Positions 1-7,056 of a DNA stretch of 35,933 nt are shown in pieces. Where the stretch lies: positions 1 to 35,933 of the forward strand of contig CAJUEX010000031.1 in the NCBI GenBank assembly GCA_910585715.1. The letters are read 5' to 3'. Under the pieces are notes generated by a model. It did not search any database and was not told where the DNA came from. It saw nothing but the letters and a program-made list of their open reading frames with translations. Both the position numbers and the translations under genes were made by a program. This DNA comes from an uncultured Lachnospiraceae bacterium (GTDB lineage: Bacteria; Bacillota; Clostridia; Lachnospirales; Lachnospiraceae). Position 1 is the first letter of the stretch, and each line of letters opens with the position of its first letter.

Positions 1-50
1 TCGCTAAGCGCTGGCGTTTTTATAAGGACTCCTTAAGAAATCATGTTCTG
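1..50. repeat. Edge copy of the long-hairpin element core
   Basis: The reverse complement of these 50 bases matches 23658-23707 without gaps at 46 of 50 positions, including an unbroken run over GCCAGCGCTTAGCGA. At the other site this segment forms the inner part of one arm and the first half of the loop of a 220-bp palindrome, so the window starts inside another copy. Bases 51-92, where the outer arm should be, do not resemble the arm at the other site. The element ends next to the stop codon of the kinase gene at 90-92. The other arm lies outside the window, so the hairpin cannot be verified here. Confidence 0.7.
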
Positions 51-89
51 TCAAGGCTCCATCCCGATTCCTGCGGGGAAAGCCGCTGC

Positions 90-1286
90 CTAAACTGTTA
101 CGATTTTCAGATACAGAGCCACCAAAAGCCCTTCTCCTGTATTGGCGGCTTCCACGCTGCCACCCATCTGTTCCATAATGTATTTCACAATATATAGGCC
201 AAGTCCGGCTCCTTCTTCCGTGCCTATATTTTTTCCACGGTAAAATTTATCAAATATAAAAGGCATATCCTCGTCCGGAATTCCTTCGCCATAATCCAGA
301 AAACTGATAACGGCTTCCCTGTTTTTTTCTCCCGAAGCCCGCTCCCTTACGGATACTTCTATGGTTCCTGCCTTGCTGCCCTTTCCCGTCTTTCCATATT
401 TTCTGCTGTTTCCGATAATGTTTCCAAAAACCTGTATCAGTCTTTTCCGGTCCCCTTCCACAAAAACAGCAGGGATTTCCCCCATAATATGAATATCTCC
501 TTTGTCCCCGTTCATTTCCTTTACAAATTCCGCAAGCGCCTGCCTTACATCTATTGTTTCCACATCCAGCCTTAATTTTTCCAAATCCGCAAGGGAATGC
601 AGGAACATATCGTTAGTAAGCTTTGTGACTTCATCGCATTTTTTCATAATGACGGAAATGTATCGCTGCCTTCTTTCCGTTCCGGAATCCATATTGGCTT
701 CCAGCCCTTCCGCATAGGCGCGGATGGAAGCAATGGGTGTTTTGATATCATGGGATAAGGTGGCAATTACCGTCTTATTATTTTCTACGGCTTCCTTTTC
801 ACAGGCTCTTGCCCTTACGATTTCCTTCCTCATATGGTCAAAAGCCCATGTAAATTCTCCAAAATAGTTGGTTCTTTCATAGGGCAGGGAAATATCCAAA
901 TTTCCCTTTGCGATTTCCCCGGCAAACCCTTCCAGCAGTTCAAAAGGTCTTACTACTTTGAAATACACATAAAGAAAAAGAAGCAAAAGAAAAAGACAGC
1001 AGAGAACTGTCATTCCCAAAAATATTCTTTTTGTTTGTATATAATACCCTTCGTCCGAAAGTCCCTCTGCTGTTTGCATAAGGGAATCCGCTGCATTTAA
1101 AAATTTCTCTTTTGCCTTTTCATCCTCAAACTCCGCTGCCAGTCCCAGCTGCTTCACCTCGTTTATCTGCACCTTTACATAATTCTTATCCGGCGCCTGA
1201 TTGATAATGCTGTTATAAAGAAATGCTGCGCTGCCTAAATAAAAAATCAAAAACAGCATTATAATCCATATGACTTTTTTCTTCAT
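90..1286 (-). CDS. Two-component sensor histidine kinase
   Basis: This is a membrane sensor kinase of 398 residues. Two membrane helices (about 6-26 and 88-110) frame a short extracellular segment of some 60 residues. A HAMP-like linker follows (about 110-160), then a HisKA domain with the phospho-accepting H179 in the SHDIKTP motif. The ATPase domain has an N box at 289-297, a G1 box DYGEGIP at 331-337 and a G2 box GAGLGLY at 359-365, so all catalytic boxes are present. It is the last gene of a leftward operon, 12 bp after the response regulator, which should be its phosphorylation partner. The short sensor loop resembles kinases that sense membrane stress or work with a partner protein, but the stimulus cannot be read from the sequence. 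Confidence 0.95.
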   Translation of the reverse strand: MKKKVIWIIMLFLIFYLGSAAFLYNSIINQAPDKNYVKVQINEVKQLGLAAEFEDEKAKEKFLNAADSLMQTAEGLSDEGYYIQTKRIFLGMTVLCCLFLLLLFLYVYFKVVRPFELLEGFAGEIAKGNLDISLPYERTNYFGEFTWAFDHMRKEIVRARACEKEAVENNKTVIATLSHDIKTPIASIRAYAEGLEANMDSGTERRQRYISVIMKKCDEVTKLTNDMFLHSLADLEKLRLDVETIDVRQALAEFVKEMNGDKGDIHIMGEIPAVFVEGDRKRLIQVFGNIIGNSRKYGKTGKGSKAGTIEVSVRERASGEKNREAVISFLDYGEGIPDEDMPFIFDKFYRGKNIGTEEGAGLGLYIVKYIMEQMGGSVEAANTGEGLLVALYLKIVTV

Positions 1287-1298
1287 CTTTTCCCGCCT

Positions 1299-1982
1299 TT
1301 ATTCGTCATGAAAACTATAGCCCACACCCCATACTGTTTTTATCATAACAGGTTTTGAAGGCTCTCTTTCCAGCTTTTCCCGAAGCCACCGGATATGCAC
1401 TGACACAGTAGAAAGCTCCGCCTCGCTGTAAACGCCCCAAACCGCCCTTAAAAGCTCCTCCTTGGATAATGGCTTGTTTTTATTTTTCGCCATATACACA
1501 AGCAGGTCAAACTCCTTTAAGGACAGGGAAACAACCTTTCCCTGTTTTGTAACAATGCGTTTTTCCACATCAATCAGAATGTCCCCTGCCGAAATAGGCT
1601 GTTCTGTCTGTGAAAAGCCATAAGCCCGCCGCATCAGGGCGTTAACCCTGGCTAACAGTTCTTTAAGGGAATAGGGCTTTGGAAGGTAATCATCTCCCCC
1701 GGCATCAAAGCCGGTAATCCGGTCATCCTCACTTGTTCTGGCACTGGCAAACAGAATGGGAACCGTAGAGACCTCCCTTAGCTGCTTACATACCGAAAAG
1801 CCTGTTTCATAAGGCAGGTTAATATCCAATAATATCAAGTCAAAGCTCCGCGATTTTAAAAGCTCATAAGCTGCTTCCCCGTCACGGACACAGGCTGTTT
1901 CATACCCATAGTCCCCCAGCATGTCGCCGGCTATCATTGCCAAATCTTCATCATCATCCACTATGAGTATTTTTCTCCTCAT
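1299..1982 (-). CDS. OmpR/PhoB-family response regulator
   Basis: This 227-residue regulator has a receiver domain (about 4-115) with acidic residues D10-D11, phospho-acceptor D53, S80 and K102 in the usual places. A winged-helix trans_reg_C domain follows (about 130-224), ending in the typical VWGVGYSF wing. Its ATG overlaps the stop codon of the upstream VOC gene (ATGA), so the two are translationally coupled, and the kinase follows directly. It should bind direct-repeat DNA after phosphorylation and regulate transcription. Target genes are not obvious: no repeat resembling an OmpR-type box was found in front of the operon, where the long hairpin at 2424-2643 lies. Confidence 0.95.
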   Translation of the reverse strand: MRRKILIVDDDEDLAMIAGDMLGDYGYETACVRDGEAAYELLKSRSFDLILLDINLPYETGFSVCKQLREVSTVPILFASARTSEDDRITGFDAGGDDYLPKPYSLKELLARVNALMRRAYGFSQTEQPISAGDILIDVEKRIVTKQGKVVSLSLKEFDLLVYMAKNKNKPLSKEELLRAVWGVYSEAELSTVSVHIRWLREKLEREPSKPVMIKTVWGVGYSFHDE

Positions 1983-2386
1983 CTTCCTGCACCTTGTATG
2001 ATTTCCACTAAAATGCCGTTAGGGTCTGACAGAAAGAAATAGCTCCTGCCAAGCCTTCCTGTTTTTATGTCCGGCATGGCTGGAATCAATCCTTTATCCA
2101 GCAAATACCCGGCAGCTTCCTCCAAATCCTCTACATATAATCCAAAATGCTTGGAACCTGCAACGGGAAGGTCGCTGTCCAACGCAAGCGCTGATTTGGG
2201 AATGTCCTTAAATTCCTTATAGGCAAACAGCTCTAAGATGAACTCCCCGTTTTTCATATGGACAATGGACATGGAACCGTCCTCTGCCTCATAGCTTTTT
2301 ATGATTTGAAACTCCAATGCCTGATAAAATGCTATGCTGGCTTTTAAATTTTTTACACTTATGGCATAATGGTCTGCTGTAAACAT
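1979..2386 (-). CDS. VOC-superfamily (glyoxalase/bleomycin-resistance fold) protein
   Basis: This 135-residue protein has two beta-alpha-beta-beta-beta modules of the vicinal oxygen chelate fold. H6 and E52 in the first module and H80 and E128 in the second are placed like the metal-binding quartet of glyoxalase I-type enzymes, so a metal site is plausible. The C-terminal FFLSDPNGILVEI signature is typical. The start has a GGAGG box 8 bases upstream. It is the first gene of an operon with a response regulator and kinase and overlaps the regulator by ATGA. VOC proteins include lactoylglutathione lyase, fosfomycin and bleomycin resistance proteins and dioxygenases; the substrate here is unknown. 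The coupling to a two-component system suggests a detoxification or ligand-binding role tied to that signal (inference). Confidence 0.88.
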   Translation of the reverse strand: MFTADHYAISVKNLKASIAFYQALEFQIIKSYEAEDGSMSIVHMKNGEFILELFAYKEFKDIPKSALALDSDLPVAGSKHFGLYVEDLEEAAGYLLDKGLIPAMPDIKTGRLGRSYFFLSDPNGILVEIIQGAGR

Positions 2387-2423
2387 ATGTTTTTCCTCCG
2401 CTTATAGATTTTGAAGCAGTTCA

Positions 2424-2643
2424 TTTCCCCCTGGGAACAGGACATTGGTATGGGACGGCAGGAATATCGGCAGGGCATATAGCAGTCTTCTGTGCACGCT
2501 TTCGCTCTGCAAAAACGCAGCGGTACTAACGCACCAAAGAACGGTGCGTAAGGACCGGCGATTTTGCCAAGGCACGGAAGACTGCTATATGCCCTGCCGG
2601 TACCCCTGCCGTCCCATACCAATGTCCTGCTCCTAGGGGGAAA
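2424..2643. repeat. Long imperfect palindrome A (72-bp arms)
   Basis: Bases 2424-2495 pair with 2572-2643 without any gap; the few arm differences are all transitions, some of which still allow G-U pairs in RNA. The 76-base loop holds its own perfect 7-bp hairpin (2529-2535 with 2543-2549) and a second small stem. The loop segment 2495-2521 matches, on the opposite strand, 23729-23756 in palindrome B. The element lies 44 bp after the stop codon of the leftward gene at 2688 and before the VOC gene, so leftward RNA would form a very stable hairpin. There is no transposase and no room for one. Two mirror-image open frames across the arms are by-products of the palindrome. Confidence 0.92.
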
Positions 2644-2687
2644 TAACTGTGATAAAGTTTGTTTTTTTATGTTTAGGTTAGACTGAT

Positions 2688-2927
2688 TTATTTACCGGTT
2701 CTATCCGGCTCCCCTGCACTTAAATCGGTATAGGCATCCAGTAAGTCCACCACTTCGGATGCACTCTTTCCATAGATTCTGCAGCATTCATGGGACACTG
2801 TTTTTTCTTCCTTTTTTTCCGGGTCCATGTTGACGCTCATCCGCACCGTCCCCTGAGCGGTTTCCCGGTCTAAATGGTTCATGATGTCTTTTATCATTTC
2901 TTCGTCAAAGCTTTCTTCTCTGCCCAT
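2688..2927 (-). CDS. Conserved-looking small protein of unknown function
   Basis: This 79-residue acidic, soluble protein has no membrane segment and no domain I recognise. It has an N-terminal acidic helix (about 5-25), a basic-acidic middle, and a HECCRIYGKS segment with two adjacent cysteines, followed by a leucine-rich helix. Its start is supported by an AGGAG box 9 bases upstream. It lies 19 bp downstream of the zinc-ribbon membrane protein gene, in the same direction, so the two probably form an operon. Palindrome A follows its stop codon. No function is proposed. Confidence 0.65.
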   Translation of the reverse strand: MGREESFDEEMIKDIMNHLDRETAQGTVRMSVNMDPEKKEEKTVSHECCRIYGKSASEVVDLLDAYTDLSAGEPDRTGK

Positions 2928-2946
2928 ATTTCAACGCTCCTGTCTT

Positions 2947-3960
2947 CTAATAATTCTTTCCCTCATCTGATGAAATATAACGGTATACGGCTTTCAAGTT
3001 AGTAGACCGTAAGATATCGTCATTATTGACCTCCGGCATATCTATGCACCAGAGTTCTTCAAGAGTCTGACATTCCACAATACTTTCTAATACTTCCGGT
3101 TCACAGCAGTCCAGACAAAGTTCTTTTAAGGATGTAAATTCTGTGATACAGGAAATGTTTTCTTCACCGTTAAGCTTAAGTGCAGTGATATTTTCCGCTG
3201 AGACTCCTGCTTTCAGCGCTTGCTCCAACTGACCGTTGCCGGCATTTACATAGCTTAAGTTTGTAAATGCGGCTAAGTCTATCCAATAATATTCATTCAG
3301 ACACAATCCGCCGACACCACTAAAGTACTGCACATCACAATTGATTAAACTGCCATACGAATCCTCGTCAATATAGGTCTTAGTCTTTATGGTTTCTGAA
3401 AATTCCTCATTATAAGGAAACGTCTCCGGTGTCCTTCCATCTGAGCCATAGTTCCTGTAATCTTCAAAGCTGTAGGAAATTGTATAGCAATGGTCTCCGG
3501 CATCGGCATATTTAACTTCCAGATAACGTACAGTCTGGATTTCCTGCTCCGTTACATGCTCAAAGGGCTTTTGGAACATATCCTCCAATGCCTGCTTCAT
3601 GGCATTGGATTGAATCTGCAGCTGTCCTTCCCCAGCTTCCATCTGGTTATTTGAATTGGCAGTTTCTTCCTCCATGATATCCGGCATGAAAGTAATCTGC
3701 TCACTATCCCCCTGCTGCCTTAGTGCAATAAAAATACCGATTACTGCTACGATAAGGCTAATGACACTTTTTACAGCAATCTCTATAATCTGCTGCCGCC
3801 TTTCAGACTGGGTTCTGGAAGTATTTCCATCTGCATCCGGCTTACCTGCATATTTTATTGTCTTTGCGTCTAACAATTCTATATTGGTGCAGAAAGAGCA
3901 ACGATAATCTGTCGATGTACGCCTCATGGGGGAACCGCAGACACTGCATTTTCTCTCCAT
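2947..3960 (-). CDS. Zinc-ribbon membrane protein with leucine-rich-repeat-like C-terminus
   Basis: The 337-residue protein starts with a zinc ribbon using C5, C8, C21 and C24, likely a cytoplasmic metal-stabilised knuckle. A basic linker leads to one membrane helix at about 59-80, and the remaining 255 residues should be outside the cell. The last 130 residues show repeats of the form L-x-x-L-x-L or LKELCLD, as in irregular leucine-rich repeats, suggesting a protein-binding surface. Zinc-ribbon plus single-helix proteins are common in Firmicutes and often anchor or sense at the membrane. The specific role is unknown. It precedes the 79-residue gene by 19 bp and has its own promoter candidate upstream. 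Confidence 0.75.
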   Translation of the reverse strand: MERKCSVCGSPMRRTSTDYRCSFCTNIELLDAKTIKYAGKPDADGNTSRTQSERRQQIIEIAVKSVISLIVAVIGIFIALRQQGDSEQITFMPDIMEEETANSNNQMEAGEGQLQIQSNAMKQALEDMFQKPFEHVTEQEIQTVRYLEVKYADAGDHCYTISYSFEDYRNYGSDGRTPETFPYNEEFSETIKTKTYIDEDSYGSLINCDVQYFSGVGGLCLNEYYWIDLAAFTNLSYVNAGNGQLEQALKAGVSAENITALKLNGEENISCITEFTSLKELCLDCCEPEVLESIVECQTLEELWCIDMPEVNNDDILRSTNLKAVYRYISSDEGKNY

Positions 3961-4058
3961 GTTTTTTCCCTCTTCTCTTTACTCTGTACGTTTTTGTTAT
4001 TTTAAAATGACTGTAATATGGCAGTCTGCCGAAAAGGCAGAATATAGTACTTTGCTAT

Positions 4059-4088
4059 ATTTTAGCATGGAGTGATGTTTTGGTTCAA
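4059..4088 (-). promoter_or_regulatory. Sigma-A-type promoter for the zinc-ribbon gene
   Basis: On the minus strand a -35 TTGAAC (4088-4083) and an extended -10 TGCTAAAAT (hexamer 4064-4059) are separated by 18 bases. Transcription would start near 4052 and leave a leader of about 90 bases containing a 6-bp hairpin (TCTGCC with GGCAGA, 4025-4041). Confidence 0.55.
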
Positions 4089-4280
4089 GTGGCAATTGAT
4101 ACGCCTCGGGACATTTTGTCTCGAAGTGGGAGCAGGCCGCAACAGCAGTCACAGCCCGCTCTTTTGCCGGATAAGAAAGGCCGCCAGCGCATCCGCACTC
4201 ACCGCGCCGATGTTCACGCTTTTCATTTTTCAAAAGAAAACGGCGGTTTGAAATTCACCATTTCAAAACCGCCGTCAAGC
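4085..4280. other. GC-richer patch, probable remnant of transferred DNA
   Basis: This stretch is clearly richer in G and C than the AT-rich DNA on both sides. A 78-codon leftward open frame (3997-4233) and a longer rightward one cross it, but the leftward one runs through the promoter of the zinc-ribbon gene, neither has a convincing ribosome binding site, and neither matches a family I recognise. It ends at a strong hairpin and lies beside a broken MarR gene, so I read it as a scar of a lost mobile or transferred segment (inference). Confidence 0.35.
4241..4274 (-). terminator. Rho-independent terminator, leftward
   Basis: A 14-bp stem (4241-4254 with 4260-4274, one bulged base) encloses a 5-base loop. 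On the minus strand it is followed by a T-rich run. It would end transcripts of the MarR remnant. Confidence 0.75.
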
Positions 4281-4356
4281 CACTGTGTTCTGTTTAGGCG
4301 CATATTTAGCCAGCCTCCAAAACAACGTTTTTTATATCCCGTTGGGCAGTTTATGT

Positions 4357-4656
4357 TCATTCCAAGTTTTTACTCAATAAGTGTGACAACATATTTTGAA
4401 ATTGAGCATTTTCCTCATTGCTGCTAAAGAAAAAAGTTTTGTCGACCCCTTCAACATCTATAACCGCTTGTTTCAAGCAACTTTTTCCTTCTTCAGTATT
4501 AGAGATGGAATTGGCCCTTGTATCTGTCTTATGCGGCAAACGATAAATCAAACCTTTTTTCTCAAGCAGTCTGACCGTAGAAGATACAGTCATAACATCA
4601 ATCATAGAAAAGTCGGAGATTCTTTTTTGTGTAATACATACATCTTGTTCAGAAAC
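4357..4656 (-). pseudogene. MarR-family regulator, 5'-truncated
   Basis: The last 82 codons encode the winged-helix core of a MarR regulator: MTVSSTVRLLEKKGLIYR is the recognition helix and the start of the wing, then a DTRANSISNTEEG strand-helix and a C-terminal dimerisation helix. The frame stays open and family-like back to about 4656 (EQDVCITQKRISDFS), where an in-frame TAA cuts it off. A full MarR protein has about 140-150 residues, so the N-terminal dimerisation helices are missing and no good ribosome binding site stands before the internal ATG at 4605. The DNA is AT-rich. It is most likely a decaying gene; translation of the fragment cannot be excluded. Confidence 0.7.
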
Positions 4657-4732
4657 TTAATTTTCCAAATACCCTTGCTTCTCTTTCTTACTTATGTTAA
4701 ACTCGTTTTAAGTTCAACAGAGTAAATTAATT

Positions 4733-5884
4733 ATCATTACTTCACTTAATCTATTTCAAGACCATATCGGTTATGTTTTCAGTTTTTTATTATTGCTTTT
4801 TATCATTTTAAAGGGAGGATTGCCTATGATGGTGTTTTTATAAAAGATTTATTACCTTATCATGCTATTATTGACACTATGATTTCTAAAATCACTTCAA
4901 TATCAGAACAGAGAACCGGATAACTCAAAACAGTTAGTATCTTTTTTCAATAACGTGCATTTTTGTCTTGCAAATTCCACACGCATTTCATATACTATAA
5001 TTATAAAGACTTACCTGTTATCTCTTTTTCTGCTCTGGCAAATCAATACATTTCAGACAGAAAAAGGAGAACTGCAGCAGATGAACAGTCAGACCTATGC
5101 CCAAAAGACAAAGCTTTTAAATCCTATAGATGATGATTTTTTAAAGAAGATGGCGGAAGATATCCTGTTTTGCCAGGAAGTCATCCGGACCATTTTGGAA
5201 GATGATACTTTGATAGTACTTGAGAGCCATACGCAGCATACCATCAAAAACCTGCAGGGACGCTCTGTCATTTTGGATATCCTGTGCAAATCCGGCACGG
5301 GTAGGATTATCAATGTTGAGGTACAAAAAGGGAACGGTATTGACCATCAGAAAAGAGTCCGCTACCACGCTTCCTGCATTACAGCTAATATCACTGACAC
5401 AGGTTCTAAATTTCAAGACATACCGGATTTATGTATTATTTACATATCGAAATTAGATTTTTTCAGGGAAGGGAAGACTGTTTATCATATAGACCGGATT
5501 ATCCGGGAGACTGGCACTATTGTAGAAAACGGCTTACAGGAAATCTATGTAAATGCTGCTAACAAAGATGGTTCAAATACCTCAAAGCTTATGACTGTCT
5601 TTGCGGAAAGTAATGCTTATGATGATGAATTGTTTCCAGTCACATCAAAGAGGAAACGCTATTTTAAGGAAGATGAGAAGGGAGTGGCAGAAATGTGCGC
5701 TATTATGGATGAAATCAGAGAAGAGGGTAAGTTAGAAGGTAGATTAGAAGGAAAGGAAGAAATGAGATTGGAAATGGCTGAAAATTTATTAAATATGGGA
5801 TTCAGCATTTCTAAAATTATTCAAGCCACCGGGCTTCCGCCAAAAACTGTACAGGCAATCGCTGACAAGCTACACCAATTCACA
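4733..5884 (+). repeat. Tandem duplication, copy 1
   Basis: This segment of about 1.15 kb, covering 340 bases of upstream DNA and a whole Rpn-family gene, is repeated directly at 5898-7056. Promoter, ribosome binding site and most of the coding sequence are nearly identical. Differences are scattered substitutions, small indels in the upstream region, a changed number of the short repeats in the C-terminal linker, and a diverged last 20 codons. Confidence 0.9.
4968..4996 (+). promoter_or_regulatory. Promoter of Rpn gene copy 1
   Basis: TTGCAA (4968-4973), 17 bases, TATACT (4991-4996). The same promoter with the same spacing stands before copy 2. The start of transcription would be near 5003, giving a leader of about 78 bases. 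Confidence 0.7.
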
Positions 5885-5890
5885 GAATAG
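5081..5890 (+). CDS. Rpn-family PD-(D/E)XK nuclease, copy 1
   Basis: This 269-residue protein belongs to the Rpn recombination-promoting nuclease / PD-(D/E)XK transposase family. The catalytic core is near residues 67-87: D in ILDILC and the E-V-Q-K motif in INVEVQKG, followed by the conserved RVRYHAS and DIPDLCIIYIS segments. The C-terminal third is a charged linker with E-G-K/R-L-E-G repeats and a small helical domain (about 224-269). The ATG at 5081 is chosen over an upstream one at 4955 because AAAGGAGA stands 10 bases before it and the duplicated gene has the same start. Family members degrade DNA; in E. coli RpnA-type genes an internal start gives a C-terminal antitoxin. A matching internal start is present here at 5693. 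The neighbour is a tandem copy. Confidence 0.88.
   Translation: MNSQTYAQKTKLLNPIDDDFLKKMAEDILFCQEVIRTILEDDTLIVLESHTQHTIKNLQGRSVILDILCKSGTGRIINVEVQKGNGIDHQKRVRYHASCITANITDTGSKFQDIPDLCIIYISKLDFFREGKTVYHIDRIIRETGTIVENGLQEIYVNAANKDGSNTSKLMTVFAESNAYDDELFPVTSKRKRYFKEDEKGVAEMCAIMDEIREEGKLEGRLEGKEEMRLEMAENLLNMGFSISKIIQATGLPPKTVQAIADKLHQFTE
5693..5890 (+). CDS. Predicted intragenic C-terminal protein (RpnS-like), copy 1
   Basis: The ATG at 5693 is codon 205 of the Rpn gene, in frame, and is preceded by AAGGGAG (5678-5684) with an 8-base gap, which is an excellent ribosome binding site inside a coding region. Translation from here gives 65 residues: a charged segment with E-G-K/R-L repeats and a helical tail ending in a helix-turn-helix-like KIIQATGLPPKTVQAI segment. 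For RpnA-like genes of enterobacteria it is established that such an internal product binds and blocks the full-length nuclease. That this happens here is inference from the conserved ATG and Shine-Dalgarno sequence. Confidence 0.5.
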   Translation: MCAIMDEIREEGKLEGRLEGKEEMRLEMAENLLNMGFSISKIIQATGLPPKTVQAIADKLHQFTE

Positions 5891-5897
5891 ACCAATC

Positions 5898-7056
5898 ATC
5901 AATGCTTCACTTAATCCATTTCAGGACCGTATCGGTCATGTTTTCAGCTTTTTAGCATTTCAAACGGAGAATTGCCTATGATTGCATTTTTATAAAAGAT
6001 TTATTACCCTTTACACTATTTTGGGTACTATTTTTCTAAATCACTTCAATATCAAAGCAGAGAAGCAGATAACTCAAAACAGTTAGCATCTTTTTTCAAT
6101 AGCGTGCATTTTTGTCTTGCAAATTCCACACGCATTTCATATACTATGATTAGAAAGACCTATCTGTTATCTCTTTTTCTGCTCTGGCAAATCACTACAT
6201 TTCATTTCAGACAGAAAAAGGAGAACTGCAGCAGATGAACAGTCAGACCTATGCCCAAAAGACAAAGCTTTTAAATCCTATAGATGATGATTTTTTAAAG
6301 AAGATGGCGGAAGATATCCTGTTTTGCCAGGAAGTCATCCGGACCATTTTGGAAGATGATACTTTGATAGTACTTGAAAGCCATACGCAACATACCATCA
6401 AAAACCTGCAGGGACGCTCTGTTATTTTGGATATCCTGTGCAAATCCGGCACTGGCAGGATTATCAATGTAGAGGTACAAAAGGGAAATGATGTTGACCA
6501 TCAGAAAAGAGTCCGCTACCACGCTTCCTGTATTACGGCAAATATCACTGACACAGGTTCTAAATTTCAAGACATACCGGATATATGTATTATTTACATA
6601 TCGAAGTCAGATTTTTTTAAGGAAGACAAAACCGTTTATCATATAGACCGGATTATTCGGGAGACGGGCACTATTGTAGAAAACGGTCTGCAGGAAATCT
6701 ATGTAAATGCTGCTAACAAAGATGGTTCAAATACCTCAAAGCTTATGACTGTCTTTGCGGAAAGTAATGCTTATGATGATGAATTGTTTCCAGTCACATC
6801 AAAGAGGAAACGCTATTTTAAGGAAGATGAGAAGGGAGTGGCAGAAATGTGCGCTATTATGGATGAAATCAGGGAAGAGGGTAGATTAGAAGGGAAGTTA
6901 GAAGGGAGGTTAGAAGGGTTGTTAGAAGGGAAGGAAGAAATGAGATTGGAAATGGCTGAAAATTTATTAACTATGGGGCTCAGCATTTCTAAAGTTATCC
7001 AAGCCACTAAACTTCTACCAGAAACCGTGCAGGCAATGGCTGATAAACTGCCTCAA
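5898..7056 (+). repeat. Tandem duplication, copy 2
   Basis: Second copy of the duplicated segment at 4733-5884. It begins directly after the stop codon of copy 1 and runs to the last codons of the second Rpn gene. Similarity is lost before the riboswitch promoter. Confidence 0.9.
6117..6145 (+). promoter_or_regulatory. Promoter of Rpn gene copy 2
   Basis: TTGCAA (6117-6122), 17 bases, TATACT (6140-6145), as in copy 1. A second hexamer just downstream differs between copies (TATAAT in copy 1, TATGAT in copy 2), which argues that TATACT is the one in use. Confidence 0.7.

Noticed and set aside
2359..2636. Two open frames with similar proteins on opposite strands
   Set aside because: They are mirror images created by the arms of palindrome A; neither has a proper start context.
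2424..2643. Insertion sequence or MITE
   Set aside because: No transposase, no visible target duplication, and arms are not shared between copies; kept as an unclassified palindrome.
3997..4233. 78-codon leftward open frame in the GC-rich patch
   Set aside because: It covers a promoter, begins directly after a terminator hairpin, and has no recognisable domain; treated as part of the scar.
4955..5080. N-terminal extension of Rpn copy 1
   Set aside because: It starts before the promoter's -35 box and is not shared by copy 2, whereas the ATG at 5081 has a good ribosome binding site in both.
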